From positions 372,001 through 436,000 of the forward strand of contig JARVLF010000015.1 of assembly GCA_030849465.1 (NCBI GenBank): 64,000 nt of DNA, in the 5' to 3' direction. The position numbers and the translations under genes were made by a program. The notes under the pieces are model-generated. The model was not told the DNA's origin. It did not search any database and worked only from the letters and a program-made list of their open reading frames with translations. Positions 29,662 to 39,706 of this stretch are shown here, piece after piece; positions within the stretch are counted from its first letter, which is position 1; every line of letters starts with the position of its first letter. Source of the DNA: Moesziomyces globuligerus (taxonomy: Eukaryota > Basidiomycota > Ustilaginomycetes > Ustilaginales > Ustilaginaceae).

Positions 29662-29971
29662 AGAAGAGACAGAGCCAATCAAAAAAAGAGATCGCTTGGC
29701 GTCATTCCTCCGCATCATAGGCTAGACGCTCATGTGCGCGGCCGTGTGGGTTCGCAAGATGCGACGGGTAGGCAAGTTGGCTGAGCCAGTCCGGGGGGCG
29801 ACGTTTGGAAGCGGGGACAGGCGTTCGCGCAGGCCCGCGCAATGCAATGTTACGGCGCCGGCTCGCTTTCTGCTCACGCAAGACGCACTCGCACTGCCAC
29901 ACGGCTGATCACAGCTGCTTATGGCCTTGTCACCACGCCCTGGCGCGTTTCATTGCTGTGCGGAACGTGTG
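29662..29971. other. Convergent gene ends
   Basis: 310 bases between two 3' ends. Nothing distinctive seen. Confidence 0.45.
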
Positions 29972-32041
29972 CTACTGGGCTGCGGGCGAGGCTGACGACG
30001 GGAGGGAAGGAGTGGAGAGGGTCTGAGCCGCAGCGGCGATCGAAGCGAGCTGGGACTGTGCCGCTGCCTCTGCTCCCTGCTGTTGACTTGTCGCCTTGGC
30101 CGTTGGCAGCTTTTCCTGCCCTGCTATCGGCTGTCCCGCCCCGGCGGCTGAGGATGCGTAGAAGGGGAATCCGGACGCGGGTCCTCCCGAAGTCGGCGAA
30201 AGCGGCGGATTGACGCTCGGCGTAGGCCCGTTCCTCTGTCTGTTGATGAGCGTCTTGAGTGCCGAGATCCACTTGATCTCCTCGTCCTCGCCTGGCGCAC
30301 AGAGGATAAAGGTACGCTTGGGCGTGATGATCTGGAAGCAGTTCTCCTTGTTCTTCCTCGACCCACCCACCATGCCACCCGACATGTTCGACGCCACCCC
30401 CGCTGCAACCGCCACCATGCTTCCGCGTCGTTCGGGCTTGGGCATGGATTCGGAAACCGCACTTCCCGGCGAAAACGCCTCGCGCTCCTTCTCTGCCCCC
30501 ACAGTCACACCTTCAAAGGCAGCCGCCCCACCCCCGAGCGCAGGCGACGTCGGAAGCACCGACTGCTTCTTGGGCTCGTACTCGATCGCATCCAGCATCG
30601 AACCGATCGCGATCTGCCGGTGCGCCTTGGCATCCATGTGGCTGCGCGAATACACGAGCCGCGACGGCGTGAGCACAAACCAGCGCTTGCGCCACACCTT
30701 TCGCCGTCCGCTCTGCTTCATCAGATAGCCCTGCGTAATCACCTTGTTCGGATCCCGGATCAGGTCGCTCGCCATCGTCGGCGGCAGCGGCGACAGGGTC
30801 CACCCGCTCGGCTGACCCTGCACCGCCGGCTGCATCGGTAGCGACGAGGCATGCGTCGCGTTCTGCGAAGATCCGAGCGCGGGAAGCGGCATCGCCTGGT
30901 CCGCGACCTCCTCTTCGTCCCACTCGTCCTCCTCGTCCGAGCTGCTCAGCACCTGCTGCCCGCCGCTGCCCGGCGGCAGGATCGGGCTCGACGGCTGATC
31001 GGCCGCACTGCTTGAGAACGACGCCAGACGTCGCGTCGCGCTCGTGCTGCGCTGGCGCGGCAGACTGCCAAAGCCCGCCGAGGCCCGCCGCTGAGGCCCA
31101 CCAGCATCGCTCATCTCGCTGCCAGACGTGTGCCCGCCGCCGCCGCCCGGAGACTGGCCGGCGGCGAGGAAGAGATGCGACGGATCCGGCCGCGTCGAGG
31201 GACTCCCCGAGATCGAAGGGCCCGTCGAGCTCGTGTAGCTTAGGCCGTACCTCTCTGCGCCTGTCTCGCTGTCGCTCGTCGCCGTGAGCGGGCTGAAGGC
31301 CGCCGAGCCCGGGATCGGCCGCGGCTGCGCGGGCGCCGTGTAGCTCGCCCGGCTGGGGATGCCGATCTTGATGGGCATCGCGCTCGAGGAGGCAGTCGCC
31401 CGTTCCTGCGACGCCGACCTTCTCTGCTGCGGCGGCAGGGTCGCCGAGGGTGCGGGGGTTTCGGTGTTGGCGAGCTCCAAGGCGGCCATCTCCTGGGTCA
31501 TGGTGCTGCTCTGAGCGTACTGGGTCATGACTTCGTTGAGCACGTGAATCCACGAGTCCATATCTGCTCGGGACGAGGCGCGCACGTAGAACGTGCGCTT
31601 GGGCGTCACGATGCCAAAGGTGTTGACGCTCTTTTTGAGCTCGACCGAGGCGACGGTCTTGATGTCGCCGACGTCGATGAAGCGCAGCAGCTGGTACTCT
31701 TTATCGTTCTTGTAGTAGGCGAGCTTGGAGGAGCGCAGGACGAACCAGCGCTTCTTCCACGTCTTGCGCTTCTCGCCCTTCTTCTCCAGATAGCCCGATT
31801 TGACGGTGAGCTCGTTGATCATGTTGTGCTGCGCCTCGCTCCCGTCGAGATGCTCCGCGTCCTCGTCGTCCTCGTCGGCATCCGCATCGCCCTCCAGGTC
31901 GTCCGCGCTCAGTTGATCGTCCTGCAGTCGCGACGGCGGGTGCAGTCTTGTGGACGAGGTGGCGATCGTCGAGTCGCTGTACGCAGACGGAGACGAGGCA
32001 GCCCCCGCCGGATACATTGCAGACGACTTAGCCATGGCCAT
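29972..32041 (-). CDS. Protein with two pleckstrin-homology domains (Opy1-like layout)
   Basis: Single exon; the start is set at ATG 32041 (689 residues) because the frame upstream has no ATG. An acidic stretch (about residues 50-70) precedes PH1 (about 80-175: SGYLEKKGEKRKTWKKRWFV to DMDSWIHVLN). A long Ser/Pro/Gln-rich linker follows (about 180-430), with an acidic EDEWDEEE cluster. PH2 (about 434-597) starts QGYLMKQSGRRKVWRKRWFV and ends IKWISALKTLI. A low-complexity insert of roughly 75 residues splits it, after which the conserved FQIITPKRTF strand resumes. Both PH domains have the Lys/Arg-rich first loop expected for phosphoinositide binding. Two PH domains with little else resembles yeast Opy1 and other lipid-binding adaptors. 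A signalling adaptor role at the plasma membrane is inferred. Confidence 0.85.
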   Translation of the reverse strand: MAMAKSSAMYPAGAASSPSAYSDSTIATSSTRLHPPSRLQDDQLSADDLEGDADADEDDEDAEHLDGSEAQHNMINELTVKSGYLEKKGEKRKTWKKRWFVLRSSKLAYYKNDKEYQLLRFIDVGDIKTVASVELKKSVNTFGIVTPKRTFYVRASSRADMDSWIHVLNEVMTQYAQSSTMTQEMAALELANTETPAPSATLPPQQRRSASQERATASSSAMPIKIGIPSRASYTAPAQPRPIPGSAAFSPLTATSDSETGAERYGLSYTSSTGPSISGSPSTRPDPSHLFLAAGQSPGGGGGHTSGSEMSDAGGPQRRASAGFGSLPRQRSTSATRRLASFSSSAADQPSSPILPPGSGGQQVLSSSDEEDEWDEEEVADQAMPLPALGSSQNATHASSLPMQPAVQGQPSGWTLSPLPPTMASDLIRDPNKVITQGYLMKQSGRRKVWRKRWFVLTPSRLVYSRSHMDAKAHRQIAIGSMLDAIEYEPKKQSVLPTSPALGGGAAAFEGVTVGAEKEREAFSPGSAVSESMPKPERRGSMVAVAAGVASNMSGGMVGGSRKNKENCFQIITPKRTFILCAPGEDEEIKWISALKTLINRQRNGPTPSVNPPLSPTSGGPASGFPFYASSAAGAGQPIAGQEKLPTAKATSQQQGAEAAAQSQLASIAAAAQTLSTPSLPSSASPAAQ

Positions 32042-32727
32042 GTTGGCAGCAATTGAGGCTGCGTGCAAAGCAGCTGAATGAGATGTCTGGTCGACGGGTG
32101 CTTGGCGAAGGTGCGTCGTGGTAGGATACGCTGTGCTGGTTGCCGGAAACCCGAACGCGGCGTAGTTGGGGCTGGATGCGGTGAAATGCGCGTCGGAAGG
32201 AGACGATGCCGGCTCAAGCTGCGTGGTTGCGAAGCATCGAGGGTCAAGGCTCGAGGGGAGGTGGTGAGGGAGCTGGTAAGCGTTGCTGCCGAGAGATGTG
32301 AGCCTCCACCCGATCTAGGCGAGCGTTTGGTAAATTGAGCTGTTGGCTCCTGCGCGGATCGACGGGGCGTGGCAGAGGCAGAAGCATGACGCCAGGTTCA
32401 GGGCAGGGCCAGGGCAAAGCTCAGCCCGAGTCCAAGCGCTCCCCACAGCGCAATGTCGCGGCCCATGCGTGAGTGATCCCATCCATTGGAGAGTGCAGTG
32501 CGAATTTCCAGAATCAGCATACGGCTCGCTCAGGAACCAGCAACCGCACTTCATCATGGGCGAGGCCTAACATTCTCATGCGAGTTAAGCTCAATTCCGT
32601 ACGAAAAGCCGCTTCGAGGCTCAGAATGCGGATCCGCGAGCAGCTGTCGCAACTCCATCGTCACAGCACGGTTCCAGCACCATCCTCGACGCTGCCTTTG
32701 CTCCACCACCGACGATCCTCATACATC
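32042..32727. other. Divergent promoter region
   Basis: 686 bases between the start codons of the double-PH gene and the complex I subunit gene. No RNA gene or conserved element recognised. Confidence 0.5.
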
Positions 32728-33288
32728 ATGTTCCGCCAGGCACTATCCACATCCGCACGCCCTGCCGCCCGTGCTGCTGCCCTGCAGCGCGGCACCGCTG
32801 CTCAGACTCGCTTCGCTTCGGGAGGCTCCTCGTACAACCAGCCCACCGGTAACCTCTTCGGCGAAAAGGTAAGATCCCCCGCTCGCCCACGAACAACGCG
32901 AAGGCACCAGCATCGCAACCGCGACCAGCTCTCGCTGCCTCGAAAGCTGTGACTGACCCAATTGCTCCGTACCGTCGATGACGCGCAGGTGCCCAAGGGC
33001 CAGAAGAGGCAGAAGGCGGACTGGGAAAACATGTACTACTTGGGTTTCTTTGGCGGTATGGCTTTCGCCGCCGTCGCCCTCATGTACAAGCCAGACACCA
33101 GGTAAGTCTTTTACCCGCTGCCGCGAAGAGATCTGGCTCTGTACTGACGTCTGCCTCGTTCTACGGCTCGCTCTGTGCACAGCATCCAGACTTGGGCGAT
33201 GGCCGAGGCGAAACAGCGCCTCGAGGCCTCCGGTGACGAGTGGCAGTACAAGCCCTCGCCAAACTCGGGCTACCCGAACGGCGTGTAA
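32728..33288 (+). CDS. Small accessory subunit of mitochondrial complex I (ESSS/NDUFB11 family), three exons
   Basis: Exons are 32728-32868, 32989-33101 and 33183-33288, giving 119 residues. The introns are GTAAGA...GCAG and GTAAGT...CACAG, with in-frame joints. The N-terminus (MFRQALSTSARPAARAAALQ) is a mitochondrial presequence. The centre is one membrane helix, YYLGFFGGMAFAAVALMY, followed by KPDTSIQTWAMAEAKQRLEA, the soluble tail pattern of fungal NDUFB11/ESSS proteins in the membrane arm of NADH:ubiquinone oxidoreductase. I recognise the family from this helix-plus-tail pattern rather than from a catalytic motif, so another small inner-membrane subunit is possible. It is transcribed divergently from the double-PH gene. 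Confidence 0.8.
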
Positions 33289-33638
33289 TCTAGCCTGCCA
33301 ACACCATGATCCTGGCAATCTACGTTTCTTCACCAGCAACCTACGAACTCGTCCGCAGCTGTCTGCCATACATGCGCGCGGAACACTCGCCCTTACCTCT
33401 GCCCGATCTGTCAGGAGGCAGGACCGCCGACTCAGCCAACACGGTTGACACGCGATCGCGGCGCAACACGAAAGCACACGCTCGACCGCCGATAAGAACC
33501 TCCAGACCCGGTGAGCACACTGCCCGCTCATCAACACACCACTCTCGCGCGTGGCTTTGCTTTCTTGATCTGTCATTCCATGAGAAGCTAGGATGGAGGG
33601 AACACGGGGTTTGCCCGGCCGCACGCTCCGGATTACCC
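33289..33638. other. Convergent gene ends
   Basis: 350 bases of 3' flanks between the complex I subunit gene and the esterase gene. No feature recognised. Confidence 0.45.
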
Positions 33639-35726
33639 TCACAGCTTCGCGATGAAGTCTAGGCCGAGACCAAGCGCCGAGCACTGGTCGTCTCTCTGGC
33701 CGAGCGGTACGTGTCTCTGCAGGACGGGTCCGAAGCTCAGCCCATTGAGTCCGGACGGCGTCATCTGGGTCCACGCATTGCTGCCCGTCGTTCTGGCTAG
33801 CGTCGACGCGTACGCCTGGCCTCTGACGCGCAGATACTCCTGCGCGGGAGCCGGGTTGCCCGTGCGCACAAACGCCGAGAACTGGTCCATGATCGTTGCC
33901 ATCCACGGCAGATCATTGCTGTCGCGGTACGGCAACCTAAACCCGCTGCCCGTGGTGTGGAAGATGGTCATGAGATCGCCCGAGTGGCACATGTAGTAGC
34001 TCGACGGCGACAGATTGCCGTCCTTGGGCTGACAGACTCCCTGCGGATCGTAGTTGGGGATCTGGTACGAGCGCTGGTCGTAAAAGTACGCCCAGACGCG
34101 CGGGAAGACGTTGTTGACCACGCTGGCGTACGCCATACCCTGGATGCCGCAGCGATACCTGATATCCGTGTTGACGCTCACCGTCAAGTTCTGCACACTG
34201 TATCCGCGGTTGACGGGGAACGTTCTGGTGTCGCGCAGCACAATGTCGCTGTAGTTGGCCGCGATCCCGGCCGTCTTGAGCGCGTTGGCCAGGCTCGTCT
34301 CGGAGGCGCGCGGCACGATCCCCAACGAAGCCAGCTCGTCGCGCATCGTACCCCAGATGACAGGCACGCGGTTGACATGGCCCTGAGCGTTACCCGGCGC
34401 CCTCATATCGAGCCGGGGCGAACGGATGTAAGTGCCGTCCTGCGTGATCATGGCGAACGGATTCTTGAGCATATCGTCGACGCTCTTTCCACGCAGACAG
34501 GCGAGGGTATCCGAGGCCTTGTCACATCCGAGCGCCTGGACCACCCTTCCACCCAGACCCTGACGTGCTTGTTCGACGGTGGGATAAATGAAGGCAGAGT
34601 CGTGGCCCTTTCCGCTGAGGATGATCGCGCGCTGGAAGAGGCCCGCGGCTTCGGGCGAGGCGAGCAGATTCTGGACATGCTGGGCACCCGCCGACTGACC
34701 TGCGATGGTCACCCGGCCCGGATCACCGCCAAAGTCCTTGATGTACTTCTGCACCCACTTGAGCGCGGTCACCAGGTCGCCGAGACCGTAGTTGCCGCGG
34801 ATCTGGTCGTTGTACGCCAGGTAGCCCAGCGAACCAAGACGGTAGTTGGGCGTGACGACGACAACGTCGCTGCGGCTGGCCATGTTGCCTCCATCAAAGG
34901 TATAGTCGAGGCCACTACCCGAGCCGTAGCCTCCACCATGGATAAACAGCAAGACGGGCTTGAGCGTTTTGGCGTTGGCTGCCTCGCCCGGCGATGGGAC
35001 GAACGGCGTGAAAACGTTGGTATAGAGGCACTGTTCCGAGTACGACGTATCGGAGCCCATCTGTGGGCACTGCTTTTGGCGCGACGTGTCGAGTGCGGTC
35101 AGCGAGTTGGAGGTGCTGGCATCGAACACGGTCGAGTAAGCGAAGCGCTGCGTCGGGTTGGCATAGGGCATAGCCTGGAAACGGAAGGAGAGCGCATCGC
35201 GGAAGCCGGTGAACTTGACGCCGTTGCTCTGGGCGGTCAGTTGGAACCTGGCCGAGGTGACGGTGGCGTTGGCCGACTTCCACGGTGCGCTCTGCGTGCA
35301 GAGCGCCGGCAGCTTGGCATCTGCGTTCGGCTTGGTGGTCTTGAGGCTTGCTGCTCCGTTGCCGGACGATGCGCTGAGAGCGCTGCGACCCGCTACCCAG
35401 AACGACTGGCCGGCAGCGTAGCTTCCATCGAAGAGCAGGTAGTTGAGCTGGGACTGCAGCCCCGCATTGGAGGAAGCGGACGAGGCCACGAGAGCTTCGC
35501 CGAGGAGACGACACTTTGCATCCGCATCGGCGGCACTGAGCGGCGTGGTGAGCAGGAGATAGCCCTCCTGACGCCGGGACGAGTCAGCGCGGTTCCAGTC
35601 GAGGTCGTTCTGGTAGAGCAAGCGGACGCCGGTATTGAGGCTGCTGATGCTGGGCACGCCCGTCGACTGTGCTTGCGAGAGCGCCACCAGCGTACACAGA
35701 AGCGTACAGAGCAACCACGGACCCAT
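33639..35726 (-). CDS. Secreted type-B carboxylesterase/lipase with N-terminal extension
   Basis: Single exon, 695 residues, with a clear signal peptide (MGPWLLCTLLCTLVALSQAQ). An alpha/beta-hydrolase of the cholinesterase-type carboxylesterase family begins after about residue 200. It contains SEQCLYTNVFTP (the EDCLxLNV signature, with Gln for Asp), the oxyanion-hole segment FIHGGGYGSGS, and the nucleophile elbow GQSAG (Ser near 343). The catalytic His lies in CHSGDLMTIFHT (near 580). The ~180 residues before the hydrolase domain are unusual; they have a Cys and a region TTPLSAADADAKCRLLGEAL seen as a module in some fungal esterases. It probably hydrolyses extracellular esters or lipids; the substrate cannot be predicted. 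Confidence 0.9.
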   Translation of the reverse strand: MGPWLLCTLLCTLVALSQAQSTGVPSISSLNTGVRLLYQNDLDWNRADSSRRQEGYLLLTTPLSAADADAKCRLLGEALVASSASSNAGLQSQLNYLLFDGSYAAGQSFWVAGRSALSASSGNGAASLKTTKPNADAKLPALCTQSAPWKSANATVTSARFQLTAQSNGVKFTGFRDALSFRFQAMPYANPTQRFAYSTVFDASTSNSLTALDTSRQKQCPQMGSDTSYSEQCLYTNVFTPFVPSPGEAANAKTLKPVLLFIHGGGYGSGSGLDYTFDGGNMASRSDVVVVTPNYRLGSLGYLAYNDQIRGNYGLGDLVTALKWVQKYIKDFGGDPGRVTIAGQSAGAQHVQNLLASPEAAGLFQRAIILSGKGHDSAFIYPTVEQARQGLGGRVVQALGCDKASDTLACLRGKSVDDMLKNPFAMITQDGTYIRSPRLDMRAPGNAQGHVNRVPVIWGTMRDELASLGIVPRASETSLANALKTAGIAANYSDIVLRDTRTFPVNRGYSVQNLTVSVNTDIRYRCGIQGMAYASVVNNVFPRVWAYFYDQRSYQIPNYDPQGVCQPKDGNLSPSSYYMCHSGDLMTIFHTTGSGFRLPYRDSNDLPWMATIMDQFSAFVRTGNPAPAQEYLRVRGQAYASTLARTTGSNAWTQMTPSGLNGLSFGPVLQRHVPLGQRDDQCSALGLGLDFIAKL

Positions 35727-37453
35727 GTTGACGAACGGGCCTGGGTGCGGAATGGGGGGATGGGAGACGGCAGGGTTGATTAGGGGCCGGACATATGTAT
35801 GAGGAGGCTCAGCGGCCTACAACATAACCATCTTTGAGGTAGTGTTCATCGTTGCACGAGGTCGGGCACAATCGTAGCGGGCGTGTATGGCAGGGCCGGC
35901 GGGGCAAAGCGCCACTCTGATCGACGCTCGAATGGGTCGCACATATCCACGGACGGCCTTCATGCGAGGCGACACAGGCGGCACGGAGAGAGCCAACGTG
36001 CATGCGGGACGCACATTAACTCATCCCCCACAAAGCTGCACAACAAGCGATGCGAAGCTAGCAGTTGGCCCCGGCTGAGACAGAGACGCGGGAACGGGCT
36101 TGACGTGTGGGTCACCGGTAGCCGAAGCGAATCCAGGCTACACCGTTGGCCGGCGTTTGCGGCCGCCGACACAGGGCCAAGCTCTGGCGCGTTGGATCAA
36201 AGGGTCCAAGCGAGCCTCGCGAGCCTCGCCCTAACGAAAAACAGGGGCAGACTGTGGCGGACGCCCTGCGTGCTCTCCGCGCTCTCCCACGCTGGAGCAC
36301 CAAGCCACGATGGGCTTGTCTCGAAAACGACGATATGACGCTGGGCATTCTGCCGAATGAAAGTAAGGACAATATCGCAGTGGGACGGGAAGAGGCTTCC
36401 ATGTGTGGATCCAGCATGCCCAGGGCCCGCTGTGGTCTAAGGCCGGCAGCGAAATTCGAGCGGACGGAGTTGAGTAGGGATTGTTTGACATTCTGCAGTC
36501 CCGTCTGCGCGTCTGCAAGGTTCCGCTCGAAATGCCGCCACATGCGGTGCCTTTGGTGTGGGTCAAGGCGTGGGTCTGATTCCTTCTATGTCCACGCCCC
36601 CTTCATACTGTAGACCGCACCTGGGACACGAGGTATGTGGGACTGTGGGCCCGTCGCCTTGCCGATCCGATTCGCAAAACAGCCGAGGATCGACAACAAG
36701 ACGGCGCGAAGAGCGGATCGCTGTGCGACGCCAAGCAATCGAGCATGCAAATAGCATTCTTGACAGCTGGGCTTGCAGGCTGAACGGGCACGCGCTCTCA
36801 TGCTCTGCGAAATAGTAGATCGGGTCCGCTACAAGCTCCAGGATTGCAGAACAGCCGAGCAGCTGGCAAGCCACCACCACCGATGTGCAACCCCATCGGG
36901 CCATCAGCGATTCAGCCGTAGCAACAAGTCTTTCCCCGGTTCCTAACGCGACAGCGAAGACATAGGCGCATCCACGTGCGAGGCTACGCCCAGTGCATTT
37001 GAAAGGAATCCTTCCGACGCTGAAAACAGGACAAGATTCTCGAATGAAAGCGCTGTCTGGCGATTCGAGACATGTCGGCGTGTTTTGAAAACGCAGAGAG
37101 CTCTGCAGGACGGTGGCGCTTATATCCGGCATCGAGTTGCAACATACTGTAGCGCTGTTGGATAGCGGCTTAACAAATCTGAGCCGTGCCTGAAAAATGT
37201 GGCAATTGCCAGGGTCCAACGCCGGTTGATGTGACGGAATTACGCGTCGCTGCGACTGAGCCAACGAAAGCTTGCGTGGCACTCGGAAGTTGTGGGGCTT
37301 GGCGTTCGGTCATTTAAGCTCGCCGGAAGCCTATCCCAGACCCGATGTCGTCTGCCCACCAAAACATATCTTCTGTTCCTCTCACACGTCCCCCTTCTCG
37401 CAACGACTACCCACCGTTCAGTCGCATCGAAGCGATCATCTGCCGCATCCATC
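35727..37453. other. Divergent gene-free region
   Basis: 1.7 kb between the start codons of the esterase and the AN1-finger gene. Open frames are short and show no domain. No tRNA or repeat recognised. Confidence 0.5.
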
Positions 37454-38530
37454 ATGCCGGAACGCTCAACAGGTCCGATGATGTTCATCGGCGAGCGCTG
37501 TGCGTTCGACCAGTGCCACCGCGAGGATTTCCTCCCCTTCAAGTGTGGCGATTGCCGACAACACTTCTGCTCGAACCATTTCCGGCCCCAGACCCACCGC
37601 TGCTCCCATTTCACCGAAAAGGACGTCGACTATCGCGTGCCCCTGTGTCCCATCTGCGACCAGCCTCCGCAGGGATGGAAGCGCGACCAGGATCCCAACA
37701 TTGCCATGGATCGCCATCTCTCCGGACAGTGCCCGATGCTCGACAGTAACGGACACCTCAGAGAGGACGGCTCCGCTCCCGCTGGCACAAAGATGAAGAG
37801 AGTCAAGAAAACCAACGAATGCTCCTTTGTCAAGTGCACAAAGATCATGGTCGTGCCCATCCAGTGTCCCCAGTGCGCGGCGTCTTTCTGCCCCTCGCAT
37901 CGTGCTCCAACCCAGCATAGCTGTCAGCATGCCTCCTCATCGTCATCACCAGCAGCTTCTTCTACTCGCATCCCGTCTTCCGCTCAGACTAGCAGTGGCA
38001 TCAAGAGTGCCTTCCAGAACCTCAAGATCAGCGCTCCTCAACGTGGCACCAGCAACAAGAGCAACGGCCCGGCCAAGAGCCCCGATGCTCCCAAAGCGAC
38101 AACAGCCAGCACGTCCGCATCGTCCTCGCAGCCGTTTGCAAAGATGTTTGACAAGTCAGAAAAGTGGGTGCCCAGGCCAATCTTTGGCAAGGCTTGAGCC
38201 AACATGTCGCGCGAGTCGGTCCCCTTGGGGGCCTGCTCAATGTACAGATCGGTACGCCTTTCTCCGACTGCTCTCTGCCCAACTCATCTCAGCGTAGAGA
38301 CATCTAGACATCTACGATACACCGATGCAGACTGCTGACTCTTGCTTTTTCCTGGCTGGTGCTCTAGACGTGCCAAGGCCGAGCGACTCTCCGCCATCCG
38401 CGCCATGCAGGCTCGCCAGCGCAAGGGCATCCTGTCCGAAGCCGACAAACTCAAGCTCGCCGAAGAGATGGCTGCGCTCTCCAAAACGGAACGGATCAAG
38501 GCTTCCGACTCGGACTGCTCCGTCATGTAA
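37454..38530 (+). CDS. AN1-type zinc-finger protein (ZFAND2/AIRAPL-like), spliced form ends in a CaaX box
   Basis: Two AN1 zinc fingers: residues 16-50 (C16, C21, C31, C34, C39, H42, H48, C50) and about 122-157. Proteins of this build (yeast Cuz1, animal ZFAND2A/B) link Cdc48/p97 and the proteasome to stress responses. Read straight through, the frame stops at 38197 (247 residues, ending PIFGKA). A strong acceptor at 38366-38367 (CTGAC branch site, T-rich tract, TAG) and the only phase-compatible donor nearby (GTGGGT at 38164) give exons 37454-38163 and 38368-38530. They join KSEK|RAKAERLSAIRAMQ and end SDCSVM, a 290-residue product. CSVM fits a farnesylation CaaX box; the animal relative ZFAND2B is also prenylated. 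The donor is not perfect consensus, so retention is plausible. Confidence 0.8.
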
Positions 38531-38713
38531 CTCGATGCTCGTGCATCCGTAGCCGAGCATACCTTATACCCCACACGCATGCGCTGGCGCTGCCGTCTGT
38601 AATAGACACGCCTTCTAAGAAAGGTCTCGCATTTGTGTGTGTTGGATCATTTGTCGTACACGAGCTGACGGAAAGTGATGCTCTGATGAGATGGTCGAGA
38701 CGAGAGGGCAGTG

Positions 38714-39706
38714 TCAGACTCCAAAGCCGATGGTGCGCGAGACGGGTTGGATCGAACTCACGATTCTGGGCGTCTTGATCTTAAGCTCCTTTGGGATCTC
38801 GTGCGTGTAGAACTTTTGCGTCTGGCCCTGCATGACGAGCAGACTGCCACCTGCCAACGTCCAACGTTTCTTGACCTTGTCCTGCGGCTCCGACCCGATC
38901 TTGCCTCTAGGCTGTTTTCGTTCCATGATCCAGCTTCTATCTGCGCCGAGCGAGACGGTGACGATGACCTTGTTCTCGATGTTGTCCGAGTGTCGACCGA
39001 TGTAGATGCTTCCGTCATCGTAGCGGTTGAGCATGCAGTGGTTGAAGCGAACCTCCTCTCCCAGACAGTCGTCTGACGAGAGCAGCGAAGCGATATGGTT
39101 GAGCAATGGCGGGAAGGGGGCGTGGAGTTCGACCGGATGGCCGCTGTATTTGAGATGCAGACCTGGCGCAGTGGCGTACGCGGCGATTTCGCGACTCTGC
39201 GTGATCTCCCGCCCATACACCTTGAGCTGCGGACGATACCATTCGGCCAGTCGATCGAGCTCCGCACGCCATTCCTCGGCAAGTCCGCGAGGAATGAAGT
39301 CGGGCTTGTAGTATACTTCTGCATCCGGCAGATCGTCGATGCAGTAAGCGGAGCAAAAATCCGTGCGAGTCACCTGGTGGAACGGACCGCGATGATGATA
39401 CTTGGGCGCAGCAAGTGTCGTGGTCAATGGCAAAGATGCCCAATCCAGCTTGAGTCGTTTGCTTCCATCTTCGAGCGCGTCAACGGCCGCTTCGTCGTTG
39501 TTTAGGCAAGCTTGCGATCGGCTTCGTTTCAATGCCGTCGCCTCGACCTTGGCAGGGGGTAAGCGTGTGCGGTGCGCTCCAAACTTGACGTTGAACAGCG
39601 TGCTCTGCACGGCTGCGCGCTTCGGAGGAGAAGCCGACTGGCTCGGACCTTCGCCTTTGTCCGTCGTCTCGAGCGCTGAGGGCGCAAACGAAGGCTGTTT
39701 GACCAT
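38714..39706 (-). CDS. AlkB-family 2-oxoglutarate/Fe(II) dioxygenase (ALKBH2/3-like)
   Basis: Single exon, 330 residues, ATG at 39706. Residues 1-110 are variable and basic, likely disordered. The double-stranded beta-helix domain follows, with FNHCMLNRYDDGSIYIGRHS as the family's NxYxdGxxxxxxHxD motif: HSD supplies the first His and Asp of the iron site, near residue 240. SLGADRSWIM is the next conserved strand, then GGSLLVMQGQTQKFYTHEIP with the distal His. RIVSSIQPVSRTIG carries the 2-oxoglutarate-binding Arg. AlkB homologues of this class remove alkyl groups (1-methyladenine, 3-methylcytosine) from DNA or RNA. The nucleic-acid target is not settled from sequence. It is convergent with the AN1-finger gene, 183 bases apart. 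Confidence 0.92.
   Translation of the reverse strand: MVKQPSFAPSALETTDKGEGPSQSASPPKRAAVQSTLFNVKFGAHRTRLPPAKVEATALKRSRSQACLNNDEAAVDALEDGSKRLKLDWASLPLTTTLAAPKYHHRGPFHQVTRTDFCSAYCIDDLPDAEVYYKPDFIPRGLAEEWRAELDRLAEWYRPQLKVYGREITQSREIAAYATAPGLHLKYSGHPVELHAPFPPLLNHIASLLSSDDCLGEEVRFNHCMLNRYDDGSIYIGRHSDNIENKVIVTVSLGADRSWIMERKQPRGKIGSEPQDKVKKRWTLAGGSLLVMQGQTQKFYTHEIPKELKIKTPRIVSSIQPVSRTIGFGV

Noticed and set aside
28432..29718. A 428-codon antisense frame over the CDF transporter
   Set aside because: Arg/Val/Leu-rich with no recognisable domain; the sense frame has clear CDF motifs.
33957..35783. A 608-codon open frame antisense to the carboxylesterase
   Set aside because: Same codon-bias effect; Arg/Val/Gly-rich with no domain, while the sense strand has a full esterase with signal peptide.
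38252..38367. Donor GTACGC at 38252 as partner of the strong acceptor in the AN1 gene
   Set aside because: It lies after the in-frame TGA and is in the wrong phase for the RAKAER tail.
39560..39640. Possible PCNA-binding (PIP) box QSTLFNVKF near the N-terminus of the AlkB protein
   Set aside because: It lacks the paired aromatic residues at positions 7 and 8 of a PIP box, so the match is only partial.
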